From: Novosphingobium lindaniclasticum LE124
GTDB lineage: Bacteria; Pseudomonadota; Alphaproteobacteria; Sphingomonadales; Sphingomonadaceae
Assembly: GCF_000445125.1 (NCBI RefSeq)
Contig: NZ_ATHL01000076.1
Span: forward strand, 248,001-312,000
Direction: 5' to 3'
DNA: 64,000 nucleotides
Part shown: positions 34,883 through 42,820 of the stretch, one piece after another
Layout: the number at the start of each line of letters is the position of its first letter
Numbering within the stretch: the stretch's first letter is position 1
Position numbers and translations under genes: made by a program
The notes under the pieces: generated by a model
The model's input: the letters and a program-made list of their open reading frames with translations, nothing else
The model's database searches: none
Told to the model about the DNA's origin: nothing

Positions 34883-35716
34883 TCAGGTCTCGTCGATGAC
34901 GGGATTGGTAAGCGTGCCGATTGCGCCAACGGAGACTTCCACGATGTCCCCGGCCTTCAGGTAAAGCGGCGGCTTGCGCTTGTCGCCGACCCCGCCGGGG
35001 GTGCCGCTGGCGATCACGTCGCCGGGCCTCAGGTCGGTGAAGGTCGAGCAATAGGCGATGACGGTGGGGATATCCCAGATCATGTCGGACACCGGCTGGT
35101 CCTGCACCAGTTCGCCGTTCACGCGGGTCTGCACGCGCTGCGAGGCGAGGTCTTCCACCTCCGAGGTGACCACCATCGACGGGCCGAAGCCACCGGTGCC
35201 GGGCCAGGTCTTACCGGGGGTGAACTGGATGTTGTGGCGCTGCCAGTCGCGGATCGAACCATCGTTGAACGGCGCGAAACCGGCTACGTGTTCCCATGCG
35301 TTCTCCGGCGCAATGCGGCGACCGCCCTTGCCGATGATGACCGCCAGTTCGCCTTCGTAGTCGAAGCGCTCGCTTTCGGGCGGGCGAACCATGGCCGCGC
35401 CATCGGCGACCAGGCTGTCTGCCCAGCGGGTGAAGATTGCCGGGTGTTCCTTCTGCTCGCGACCGGTCTCGGCAACGTGAGCGGCGTAGTTGAGGCCGAC
35501 GCAGAGGATCTTTTCCGGGTTTGGAACCACCGGCAGCAACTTGACGGCGTCAGCGGCGAACTCACCGGTGGCGGGCAGCGCGGCAAGATCACCGGCCAGC
35601 ACGTCCTTCAGCCAAACGTCGCCGCCGGATGCGCCCAGATCGATCACCTTTTCCCCGTCGAGGCGGCCGAAGCTCTTGGTGCCATCGGGACGTTCGAAAC
35701 TGATGTAACGGTTCAT
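34883..35716 (-). CDS. Fumarylacetoacetate hydrolase (FAH) family protein
   Basis: A 277-residue FAH-family enzyme. The ATG at 35716 matches the family start (NRYISFERPDGTKSFG). The catalytic core has ILCVGLNYAAHVAETGR, then FDYEGELAVIIGKG with the metal-binding E..E pattern, then NDGSIRDWQ and DVIASGTPGGVG. Members hydrolyse acylpyruvates (fumarylpyruvate, fumarylacetoacetate) or decarboxylate/isomerise 2-hydroxymuconic-type intermediates. Next to a flavin hydroxylase and a VOC dioxygenase, it probably processes the ring-cleavage product. It is cytosolic and 46 bases downstream of the VOC gene. Confidence 0.9.
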   Translation of the reverse strand: MNRYISFERPDGTKSFGRLDGEKVIDLGASGGDVWLKDVLAGDLAALPATGEFAADAVKLLPVVPNPEKILCVGLNYAAHVAETGREQKEHPAIFTRWADSLVADGAAMVRPPESERFDYEGELAVIIGKGGRRIAPENAWEHVAGFAPFNDGSIRDWQRHNIQFTPGKTWPGTGGFGPSMVVTSEVEDLASQRVQTRVNGELVQDQPVSDMIWDIPTVIAYCSTFTDLRPGDVIASGTPGGVGDKRKPPLYLKAGDIVEVSVGAIGTLTNPVIDET

Positions 35717-35762
35717 GCTTAGTCTCCCTGCGCCCGCGTGTCTGGCGGCGGCGGTCAAATGG

Positions 35763-36659
35763 TCAGAGCGGCCCCGCTTCCCAGTCGCGGCGAAAGCGGA
35801 AGCGCTCCTCGGCGCGGCGAAGGCCCTCGAAATCCTTGTCGGACATGCCCCAATGGTCGATGCGGCCCGCTGGCCAGGTCCAATCGTCGGGCGCACCCAC
35901 CTTATAGTCTTCCGGCACTTTCTCGACGGCGGTCGAGAACTCGATCACCGGGCCGAAGGGCGCGATGAAGTAGGCATAGACATTGGCGCCCGGCCCGTGA
36001 CGGCCCGGCCCCCAGGCGGGGACCAGCGCATGGTCGCGCAGGCGGCCGATGCCGCGCATCACCGCATCCATGTCCTCCATCTCGAAGGCGACATGGTTGA
36101 GCGAGGCGAAGCCGGCGCGGGCGAAGGCTGTCGAGTGGTGGCTGTCGCTGCAGCGTACGAAGACCATGCCCTTGGTGCGGTCGGACACGCGGAAGCCGAG
36201 AACATCCTCCACGGCTGCTCCGCAGGCTTCGGCATCGGCGGCGTTGAACACGACATGGGTGAGCTTCACCGGCAAGTCGCGCCCGGCGATCGGCGCGACT
36301 TCGGCGGCATCGGTAAGGAAGCGCAGAATCGTGCCTTCGGGCAGTTCGACCAGCAGGCCGTGCCCGCCGCCGGGGTCTTTGCTGACGGTCGGGCTGGCGG
36401 CCCAGCCCGAGGCGGCGATGCGCGCCTTCAGCGCTTCGAGTTCCTCGGCCGTGCAAACGAAGGTGGTGGAGCGAACGAATTCGTCCTCGGACTTCTCGAA
36501 GGCGACGAGGTAGGGGAACGGGCCGGAGCCGCGCAGGTAAAGCCTATCGCCATTGGCCCCGGCTTTCGTCTCGGCGGGGGCCATGCCCCAGATTTCCGTC
36601 ATGAACGTGGCGGCGGCGGCCGGATCGGGCAGCGCCAGTTCGATGCTGCGCAGTTTCAT
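35763..36659 (-). CDS. VOC-superfamily extradiol dioxygenase-like protein
   Basis: A 298-residue tandem VOC-fold protein. The N-terminal domain begins KLRSIELALPDPAAAATF. The C-terminal domain carries metal-ligand candidates in LPVKLTHVVFNAAD, SLNHVAFEMEDMDAV and GPVIEFSTAVEKV, giving the two-His/one-Glu pattern of type I extradiol (catechol 2,3-type) dioxygenases. The start overlaps the GlcG-like gene's stop (ATGA). Ring opening of a dihydroxylated aromatic made by the upstream hydroxylase is the most likely role. The precise substrate is unknown. Confidence 0.82.
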   Translation of the reverse strand: MKLRSIELALPDPAAAATFMTEIWGMAPAETKAGANGDRLYLRGSGPFPYLVAFEKSEDEFVRSTTFVCTAEELEALKARIAASGWAASPTVSKDPGGGHGLLVELPEGTILRFLTDAAEVAPIAGRDLPVKLTHVVFNAADAEACGAAVEDVLGFRVSDRTKGMVFVRCSDSHHSTAFARAGFASLNHVAFEMEDMDAVMRGIGRLRDHALVPAWGPGRHGPGANVYAYFIAPFGPVIEFSTAVEKVPEDYKVGAPDDWTWPAGRIDHWGMSDKDFEGLRRAEERFRFRRDWEAGPL

Positions 36660-37087
36660 GGCTGTTGCTCCTGAAGATAACCCGCCGCTCGGATACCCGC
36701 GCGGGCGCAGTCGGCGTCGCACTCGCCGGTATCGCCGCTGACGCCAACGGCGCCGATCAGAGTGCCGGCGGCATCGCGGATCACCACCCCACCCGGCGAG
36801 AACGCGATGCGGCCGCCGACGGCAGCGGTGACGCTTTGAAAGAAGGTGGGATTGCCCTTCGCCCGCTCAGCCAGGACGGCGGTATCCGCGTCCATGCCCG
36901 CGGCGCCCTCGGCCTTGGCCCTGGCGATGTCGAAGCGATAGAGGCTGGCGCCGTCCTCGCGCGCGAAGGCGACCGGGTGCGCGCCTGCATCGAGCACTAT
37001 CACCGCAAGCGGCTTCGCATTGCGGGCCCGCGCTTCGGCAAGGGTTCCGGTGATCATGGTCTGGGCCTGAGCCAGCGTCAAAGTCAT
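36656..37087 (-). CDS. GlcG/HbpS-family heme-binding-like protein
   Basis: A 143-residue protein of the GlcG/HbpS family, with typical segments LAVIVLDAGAHPVAFAREDG and GGVVIRDAAGTLIGAVGVSG. The family includes a heme-binding protein of Streptomyces and many small proteins of unknown function encoded in catabolic operons, some reported as isomerases or accessory proteins. It overlaps both neighbours by four bases (hydroxylase before, VOC dioxygenase after), so its product is made in step with them. No leader is present. An accessory or tautomerase role in aromatic breakdown is inference. Confidence 0.82.
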   Translation of the reverse strand: MTLTLAQAQTMITGTLAEARARNAKPLAVIVLDAGAHPVAFAREDGASLYRFDIARAKAEGAAGMDADTAVLAERAKGNPTFFQSVTAAVGGRIAFSPGGVVIRDAAGTLIGAVGVSGDTGECDADCARAGIRAAGYLQEQQP

Positions 37088-38607
37088 GCGGCAAGTTCCC
37101 GGTGGCTGAAAAGCTGGGCGGCGCGGGCGGCAAGCAGGTCTTCGGCGCTGTGGCTGGCGCTGCCGAAGACGTAGTGATCGGGGCGGACGAGCACGGCATC
37201 CACGCCATGATCGTCGAGCCATGCCGTCACCGCGCCATTGTCCGGCAGAGTGCTGGCGGCGATGCGCGTGACGCCTGCCGCCCTGCCGGGCACCGCGTCG
37301 TCGCGGACGAACAGGCGCCAGTCGCCGCCGGTCAGGTCGTCGAGCTTGCGACCATCGGCCAGCACCGGCTGCACGAAGCGCGCGCCCGCGCCCGAGGTGC
37401 CGGGCAGGAGCACGCCCTCGGCAATCGCCGGGATCAGATCGTGCGCGGTCTCGCCGGACTTCTGCCGGGCTTCCTCGCGAATGTGGGCATCGCGCAGAGC
37501 GGCTTGGGCGGGATCGAGTTCGCAGATGTAGCGCCCGGCCGCGACCGCCGCGCCGATCACCGCGCGGACATGCGGATCGCGCTCGCCCTGGTAGCTGCCC
37601 AGCAGGGAAGCGTCGGCGCCCTCGTTTGCGACCGCGTCCATCTTCCACGCGAGATTGGCGACGTCGCGTAGCCCATGGCACATGCCCTGGCCGAAGAACG
37701 GCGGCGTCTGGTGCGCGGCGTCTCCGGCAAGGAACACGTTGCCGACCTGCCACTGGTGGGCGACGAGGCCGTGGAAGCGATAGGTCGCGGCGCGCACGAT
37801 CTTGTGCGGCACGTCCGCCATCCACGCGCCGACGAGTTCGGCCACCTTTTCAGGGTGCGACATCGCGGCATCGTCCTCGCCGGGAAGCAGCATGAATTCC
37901 CAGCGGCGATGGTCGCGGCGGCCGGGAACGACGGTGGCCGGACGCGCGGGATCGCACATCATCACCGAGAGGTGCTGGAGGTCCGCGCCCTCCGGCACGC
38001 CGGAAAACGGCGGAAACGAGACGGGGCCTTCCACTTCGGCATCGACGACCAGCCAGGGTTCCTCGAACCGGAGGTCGTCCAGTTCCGCGCCCAGCACTTT
38101 GCGCACGCTGCTGCGGGCGCCGTCGCAGGCGATCACCCAGCGGGTATGCGCCGTGGCCGGTCCGTCTCCATCGAGATAGTCGACCGTCACGCCGCCTGCA
38201 TCCTGCGACAGCCCGGTGAAACTGGCGCCCAGCTTCAACGCGACGTTCGGCATTGCCGCAAAGCCCTGGCGCAAGTGCGCTTCGAGTTCGGGCTGGTAGA
38301 AGAAGTAGTCGTTGGCCCACCCGAACGGACGCGGCTTGCCCACCGTGCCCATGTAGCGGATCACGCCACGGTCGGCGCCGATGTGCAGGTGGCCGTCGGT
38401 GGCGATCATGTCGCCCTCCACGCGGCCGATCACCCCGGCCGACTGGAACAGGCGCATCATCTCGTGATCGAGATGGACCGCGCGCGGCAGCGGGTAGTGT
38501 TCCAGTTCCCGTTCGAGAACCAGCACCTGAAGCCCTTTCAGGCCAAGAAGGTTCGCGGCCAGCGCGCCCACCGGGCCGCAGCCTACGACAACCACGTCGT
38601 ACGACAT
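37084..38607 (-). CDS. FAD-dependent aromatic hydroxylase (MhpA/PheA type)
   Basis: A 507-residue class A flavoprotein monooxygenase. The FAD motif VVVGCGPVGALAANLLG opens the protein. The DG motif appears as CDGARSSVRKVLG, and the GD motif as GDAAHQTPPFFGQGMCHG. The thioredoxin-like C-terminal domain covers the last ~120 residues. Family members ortho-hydroxylate phenols (3-hydroxyphenylpropionate, resorcinols, hydroxybenzoates) with NAD(P)H. It is followed by the GlcG-like, VOC dioxygenase and FAH genes in an overlapping chain, which is the order hydroxylation, ring opening, hydrolysis. A palindromic repeat separates it from the amidohydrolase. Confidence 0.9.
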   Translation of the reverse strand: MSYDVVVVGCGPVGALAANLLGLKGLQVLVLERELEHYPLPRAVHLDHEMMRLFQSAGVIGRVEGDMIATDGHLHIGADRGVIRYMGTVGKPRPFGWANDYFFYQPELEAHLRQGFAAMPNVALKLGASFTGLSQDAGGVTVDYLDGDGPATAHTRWVIACDGARSSVRKVLGAELDDLRFEEPWLVVDAEVEGPVSFPPFSGVPEGADLQHLSVMMCDPARPATVVPGRRDHRRWEFMLLPGEDDAAMSHPEKVAELVGAWMADVPHKIVRAATYRFHGLVAHQWQVGNVFLAGDAAHQTPPFFGQGMCHGLRDVANLAWKMDAVANEGADASLLGSYQGERDPHVRAVIGAAVAAGRYICELDPAQAALRDAHIREEARQKSGETAHDLIPAIAEGVLLPGTSGAGARFVQPVLADGRKLDDLTGGDWRLFVRDDAVPGRAAGVTRIAASTLPDNGAVTAWLDDHGVDAVLVRPDHYVFGSASHSAEDLLAARAAQLFSHRELAA

Positions 38608-38625
38608 CTTGTAAGACCCTGTTCC

Positions 38626-38730
38626 AGAGCGGTTTCCGATCCGACTGCATCGGATCAACCACTCCAACTTTCTGGTTTAACGCATTTTCCGAGTCATCAG
38701 GCGAATTCACCTGATTAGAAAATGCTCTGA
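38626..38730. repeat. Alphaproteobacterial intergenic palindromic repeat (about 105 bp)
   Basis: The ends are inverted (AGAGCGGTTTC at one end, GAAAATGCTCT at the other). Inside lie two exact hairpins, GATCCGA-N5-TCGGATC and ATCAGG-N8-CCTGAT. I recognise the overall form from alphaproteobacterial intergenic repeats with AGAGC...GCTCT ends. It fills the 107-base gap between the amidohydrolase and hydroxylase genes and extends into the amidohydrolase 3' end, supplying its last codons and stop. I saw no second copy in the window. Confidence 0.75.
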
Positions 38731-39962
38731 TCCGTGGTTACGATTTCGGCAGGCGCCTTGTGGAACGCCCCGCCCTTCATGATCATCGTCAACCGGTCCT
38801 TGTCCTGCAGGATCGCCACGTCCGCAGTGGGATCGCCGTCGACCAGCAGCAGGTCGGCCAGCCAACCCTCCTTCACTAACCCGACCTCCAGCCCCATCAG
38901 TTCGCCGCCGTACTGGGTGGCGGAGCGCAGCGCCTCGGCAGGCGTGAAGCCGTAGTGCCGGACGAAATGGTCCAGATCGCGCGCATTGCGGCCATGTGGA
39001 TTGAACGGAAAGCCGTAGTCGCCTCCGATCAGGATGCGCACGCCGCGCGCCTTCAGCTCGGGCACCAGCTTGCCTTCCAGACCCATGCGCACCTTCGCGC
39101 TGGCCTTCATGTGGGTCATATCGACATGCGGCGGCGGGCTGGCCTCGATCGCGGCGATCGAAACGCCGGGCCCGGGGGCGTAGAATAACCTGTCCTTGTC
39201 CGCGGCCATGCGCTCGATGGCGGCCTCGTCGGCGAACGAGCAGTGATAGAGAATGCGCGCCCCGGCATCGAGCGCCAGGCCGATGGCTTCGGGCGAATAC
39301 GTGTGCGCGGCGATCCACAGGCCCGCCTCGCGCGCGGCCTCACCGGCCGCTTCCAGTTCCTCGCGGGTGTAGAGCACGTCCATCGCCGAGTTCGGCTTGA
39401 GCGCATCCTCGCCGGAGACCACCAGCTTGATCGACTGGACGCCCTCGTCCTTGCAGTAGGCGACGAACTTGCGCATCGCCTCCGGCCCGCGGCCGTTGAA
39501 CACATCGCCGGTATCGACGCTTTCGTCGCCTTCCGGGCTGCGTTCGAGCGTCGATGGCACCAGGCGCGGACCCGGCGTCTCCCCCGTAGCGATGGCAGCC
39601 GCGAGTTGCGGCTCGATCATGTCCCCCAGCGCACCGGCCGAGTAGATCGAGGTGAAGCCATGGTCGAGCAGCACCCGCGCATTGCGCCAGGCTGCGACCT
39701 TGAGTTCGTCAGGCGACAAGATGAACTGGTGGTAGATCTTCTCGACCGAAGAACCCCAGGTGAGATGCGTATGGGCATCGACCAGACCGGGCATCAAGGT
39801 CATGCCCCCACCATCGATCACGACATCCGCCTGCTCGCTCGCCAGCGCCTTGCCCCCGAGTACGACGCGGGCGATACGCTCGCCATCGATCAGGACAGCG
39901 CCGGCCTGCGGCGCGGAGCCGCTGCCGTCGAAAATGGAAACCTGGCGGATCAGTGTCCGCAT
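38715..39962 (-). CDS. Metal-dependent amidohydrolase
   Basis: A 415-residue amidohydrolase-superfamily enzyme related to imidazolonepropionase/prolidase-type hydrolases. Metal ligands are visible in VDAHTHLTWG, a carbamylated-lysine candidate near SIKLVVSGEDALK, AHTYSPEAIG, YHCSFADEA and the aspartate of GGDYGFPFNP. No leader is present. It is the first gene of the aromatic cluster, before the hydroxylase. It may release an aromatic acid or amine from an amide or ester, feeding the hydroxylase. Its last residues (DQSIF) are encoded by the intergenic repeat, so the native C-terminus has been overwritten. Confidence 0.85.
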   Translation of the reverse strand: MRTLIRQVSIFDGSGSAPQAGAVLIDGERIARVVLGGKALASEQADVVIDGGGMTLMPGLVDAHTHLTWGSSVEKIYHQFILSPDELKVAAWRNARVLLDHGFTSIYSAGALGDMIEPQLAAAIATGETPGPRLVPSTLERSPEGDESVDTGDVFNGRGPEAMRKFVAYCKDEGVQSIKLVVSGEDALKPNSAMDVLYTREELEAAGEAAREAGLWIAAHTYSPEAIGLALDAGARILYHCSFADEAAIERMAADKDRLFYAPGPGVSIAAIEASPPPHVDMTHMKASAKVRMGLEGKLVPELKARGVRILIGGDYGFPFNPHGRNARDLDHFVRHYGFTPAEALRSATQYGGELMGLEVGLVKEGWLADLLLVDGDPTADVAILQDKDRLTMIMKGGAFHKAPAEIVTTDQSIF

Positions 39963-40045
39963 CGCATTCTCTCCCGCGTTATCTTTTGCTTGAGAGAGCT
40001 ATAATGCTTGGCGGCGCCTCACGTAAAATAATGATTTTTCCATTC

Positions 40046-40066
40046 GCCATAGCCACAGACTATGGC
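40046..40066 (-). terminator. Hairpin overlapping the SMP-30 stop codon
   Basis: GCCATAG-N7-CTATGGC spans 40046-40066 and overlaps the SMP-30 stop (40060-40062). On the minus strand it is followed by an A/T-rich tract (GAATGGAAAAATCATTATTTT). It could end the LuxR-Gfo/Idh-SMP-30 transcript or separate it from the amidohydrolase promoter. The lack of an immediate T-run keeps confidence moderate. Confidence 0.4.
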
Positions 40067-41079
40067 TGATCGTTCACCAGAGGAACCATGGCCAGACTGT
40101 CGGACGATGTCAGGAACAACGACTTGCCGCCCTGCCCGATGGCGCAATTGGCCACAGCCTTTCCGGTCTCGATCACGCCAAGCCGCCGGCCTTGCGCCGT
40201 ACAGACATGGACGCCGCCCGGTCCGGTGGCAAAGACATGTCCGGTGGCCGCCACCTTGATGCCGTCCGGCAAGCCGGGACGGCCCGCGGCAAGATCGGCG
40301 CGCATGTCCAGGAAACGGCGCGGCTCACCGGCGATACCCTCAGCGCTCAAGGTATAGGCCAGGACTTCCGGCTGCTTTTCGTCCGAAAGCGCGAGGTAGA
40401 GCGTGCGCTCGTCAGGCGAGAGCGCAACACCGTTGGGACGGCGGTGACGCCGATCGAGCAGATGGAGCACGCCGTCCGGCGAGAGGCGATAGAGGCCGCA
40501 CCACGGCAGTTCGCGAAGCGGCGACTCGTCTCCTTCCGCAAGCCCGTAAGTGGGATCGGTGAAGTAGATCGCGCCGGATTTCGACACGCAGAGGTCGTTG
40601 GGGCTGTTGAAACGCTTTCCTTCGAAGCGATCCGCCAGCGTTTCCCTGTTGCGAGAAGCGATGTCTATCCGCACGATCGCCCGCGTACCGCTGTCCGCCC
40701 CGATGAGTCTTCCCCCGGTATCGAGCGCGAGGCCGTTGAGTCCCGGCTCCCGGATGCCGGCCGGGACCGGCGACTGTAGCCCCGAGGGGCTCAGGAAAAC
40801 TCCGAGGCCCGCTTTGGCGCTCCAGCGGTGAACGGTGTTGCGGCCGGGATCACCGAAGAGAAGGCAGCTTTCCGCCGGCACCCATACCGGCCCTTCCGCC
40901 CACCGAAACCCCGAGGCGAGCCGCTTTACTGCCGCATCCGGCGCGACGATCCCGTCGAGTTCGGGATCGAGGCGGCGTATGGCACCGAAAGCCGGCTCGC
41001 TTGCCTCGGCATGGGCGCTGCGCAGCAAGGGCGTCATCGCAAGTCCCGCCAGCCCGGCCAGTGCACCGCGCCGATCCAT
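40060..41079 (-). CDS. Exported SMP-30/gluconolactonase
   Basis: A 339-residue six-bladed propeller with an N-terminal Arg-Arg leader (MDRRGALAGLAGLAM), so probably Tat-exported. Metal ligand candidates match the SMP-30 family: E62 in GFRWAEGPVW, N161 in FNSPNDL, and N216 with D233 in the RPNGVALSPDERTLYLA region. The family hydrolyses aldonolactones, including gluconolactone, with calcium. It overlaps the Gfo/Idh gene by one base, so an exported sugar oxidase and an exported lactonase are produced together. Confidence 0.9.
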   Translation of the reverse strand: MDRRGALAGLAGLAMTPLLRSAHAEASEPAFGAIRRLDPELDGIVAPDAAVKRLASGFRWAEGPVWVPAESCLLFGDPGRNTVHRWSAKAGLGVFLSPSGLQSPVPAGIREPGLNGLALDTGGRLIGADSGTRAIVRIDIASRNRETLADRFEGKRFNSPNDLCVSKSGAIYFTDPTYGLAEGDESPLRELPWCGLYRLSPDGVLHLLDRRHRRPNGVALSPDERTLYLALSDEKQPEVLAYTLSAEGIAGEPRRFLDMRADLAAGRPGLPDGIKVAATGHVFATGPGGVHVCTAQGRRLGVIETGKAVANCAIGQGGKSLFLTSSDSLAMVPLVNDQP

Positions 41080-42188
41080 CAGGCTGTCAGTTCAACCGTG
41101 CGGCGCTCCGCCGCCGAGCGATAGATCGCCTCGATCACGCGCATGTCCGCAAGCCCCTCTTCGCCGGCAACCACCGGCGTCGCTCCCGTCAGCACGCATT
41201 CGGCCATATGGTCGAGCTGCGCCGCGAACTGGTTGCGCACAGGCGGCGGCAGCGTTCTGGGTGCAGTGACCCCGTCCTTGCGGATCGTCATCGTCTGCCC
41301 GGTGTACGGGGTGGCAGGCTCCAGCCCGATCCAGCCCTGCGTTCCGATCACCCGGTAGCCGTTGTGAGCGGAACTGTAACTGGAGATGCAGTTCGCCTGC
41401 ACACCCGAAGGGAAACGCAGCACGAAGCTGATGCGGTCCTCCACGCTGCGGAAGCGGGGATCGGCGCGATCGGTGGACTCCACCGCGCTGACTTCCACGG
41501 GCTCTTCACCCGTGAGGTATCTTGCCGCATTGAGGCTGTAGATGCCGATGTCCATCATCGAGCCGCCCCCGGAGAGCGCCTTGTCGAGCCGCCACTGATC
41601 GGGCTTGATGGGGAAACCATGCTCGGCGGTGATCAGGCGGGTGGGGCCGACATGCCCGCCGCGAGCCAGTTCGATCGCCAACCGGTTGTAGGGTTCGAAG
41701 CGGGAGCGGTAGCCGATCATCAGCTTGGTGCCCGCCTTGTGGCAGGCCGCGATCATGGTCCGGCATTCGGCCACGGAGCTTGCCATCGGCTTTTCGCAGA
41801 GAACGTGCTTGCCCGCCTGTGCGGCGCGAACGGTATATTCCGCATGAAGACTATTGGGCAGGATCACGTAGACGACATCGATATCCGGATTGTCGCGAAT
41901 ACGGTCGAACTGGGCGTAGCTGTACCGGTGCGTCTGTGGGATACCGTATTCGGCACCGTACTTCTCGAGTTTGGACGGCGTGCCGCTGACCAGGGCGACG
42001 AGGCGCGCATGATCGCATCCCCCGAAGTTCGGCATGATCTGCCGGGTTGCGTAAGAGCCGAGACCGACTACCGCGTAGCCGATCTTGCGCGTGGTTGCCA
42101 AAGCCGGCGACGAGAGCCCGGGCATGATGCCGGATGCCGCCAGCCCAACACCGATACCAAGCACTTCGCGCCGCGTTCCCGTAGACAT
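41079..42188 (-). CDS. Exported Gfo/Idh/MocA oxidoreductase, glucose-fructose oxidoreductase-like
   Basis: A 369-residue NAD(P)-dependent oxidoreductase. The ATG at 42188 exposes a Tat leader (TRREVLGIGVGLAASG). The Rossmann start is GYAVVGLGSYATRQIMPNF. The catalytic EKP motif is E132-K133-P134. Zymomonas glucose-fructose oxidoreductase, a Tat-exported protein with tightly bound NADP, has the same plan. It would oxidise an aldose to its lactone (and perhaps reduce a ketose) in the periplasm, and the following SMP-30 gene would hydrolyse the lactone. The LuxR-type gene lies 35 bases upstream. Confidence 0.85.
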   Translation of the reverse strand: MSTGTRREVLGIGVGLAASGIMPGLSSPALATTRKIGYAVVGLGSYATRQIMPNFGGCDHARLVALVSGTPSKLEKYGAEYGIPQTHRYSYAQFDRIRDNPDIDVVYVILPNSLHAEYTVRAAQAGKHVLCEKPMASSVAECRTMIAACHKAGTKLMIGYRSRFEPYNRLAIELARGGHVGPTRLITAEHGFPIKPDQWRLDKALSGGGSMMDIGIYSLNAARYLTGEEPVEVSAVESTDRADPRFRSVEDRISFVLRFPSGVQANCISSYSSAHNGYRVIGTQGWIGLEPATPYTGQTMTIRKDGVTAPRTLPPPVRNQFAAQLDHMAECVLTGATPVVAGEEGLADMRVIEAIYRSAAERRTVELTA

Positions 42189-42223
42189 CACGCAGTCCTT
42201 TCCTTGGAACCTGTCCGCTAGGA

Positions 42224-42490
42224 TCAGGCGGCAGCCAGACGTCCGGCTGCGATCGCGACCTGCGTTCGATTGCGGACGTTGAGCTTGCGCATCAGCGCCG
42301 TCATGTGAACCTTCACCGTCGCCTCGGCTATGCCGAGTTCGTAGGCGATCTGCTTGTTCAGCAGGCCGGACCGCACGCAGCGCAGGACCTTGAGCTGGGT
42401 CGGCGTGAAATAAAGCGGTTCGGCCGGAGCCTCGCGCGCAGCGACATCCTGATTGACGGGAACCGTGCACAGATCTGCAACGAGGTGCAT
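42224..42490 (-). CDS. Stand-alone LuxR-type HTH regulator
   Basis: An 88-residue protein made of a ~25-residue lead and a LuxR helix-turn-helix (LTPTQ-like start TPTQLKVLRCVRSGLLNKQI, then EATVKVHMTALMRKLNV). No receiver, autoinducer or ligand domain precedes it. The ATG has a strong AGGGAGAG site, so this is a real short gene rather than an obvious fragment. It shares an operon with the Gfo/Idh and SMP-30 genes and is divergent from the gluconate permease. Control of the periplasmic oxidation genes is inferred; how it senses a signal is unclear. Confidence 0.75.
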   Translation of the reverse strand: MHLVADLCTVPVNQDVAAREAPAEPLYFTPTQLKVLRCVRSGLLNKQIAYELGIAEATVKVHMTALMRKLNVRNRTQVAIAAGRLAAA

Positions 42491-42671
42491 CTCTTCTCTC
42501 CCTAGGTGACTCGTTTCTTGTGGCGCCGCGGATCGAGCCTTCGAATTCGAGACTCTGCCGTGCCGGAGTTCGTTGCTGACTGTAATAATGGAATCAGTCT
42601 GACAGGTTCAAGCAAAAATTCGCCGAGTATCCGAAATTATCTAGAATTGGCCGATCTTGGAGCTATAACCT

Positions 42672-42688
42672 GTCCAACAGATTTGGAC
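42672..42688. promoter_or_regulatory. Candidate operator in the luxR-gntP divergent region
   Basis: A perfect 17-base palindrome GTCCAA-N5-TTGGAC lies between the LuxR gene and the permease, 49 bases before the leader-ORF ATG. Its size suits a dimeric GntR/FadR-type repressor, and such a gene (44201) sits two genes downstream. The pairing of site and protein is inferred. Confidence 0.45.
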
Positions 42689-42736
42689 TGCCCTGGCAGG
42701 CCTGTCAAAAAGCAAAGACAAAGGGAGAGACGAGGG

Positions 42737-42820
42737 ATGACGCCATCATTTCGTCCAGCAGCGTGCTTCGGCCCGTGGAAGAATGCCCGATCCCCCCTGC
42801 GCGAATCGGCCAAGCGATGA
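42737..42820 (+). other. Possible 27-codon leader ORF before the gluconate permease
   Basis: ATG at 42737 follows a strong purine-rich site (AAGGGAGAGACGAGGG). It encodes 27 residues (start MTPSFRPAACFGPW) and stops with TGA at 42818-42820, overlapping the permease ATG at 42817. The permease itself has no good ribosome-binding site, so translation coupled to this ORF is plausible. Alternatively, a sequencing or real frameshift may separate two parts of one start region. Confidence 0.4.

Noticed and set aside
32368-34899. 843-residue plus-strand open frame opposite the TonB receptor
   Set aside because: It is antisense to a receptor with signal peptide, plug and terminal Phe, and is rich in Arg/Asp/Gly with no recognisable domain.
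42224-42490. Calling the short LuxR gene a degraded response regulator
   Set aside because: It has a strong ribosome-binding site directly before its ATG, and no receiver remnant is visible upstream in any frame.
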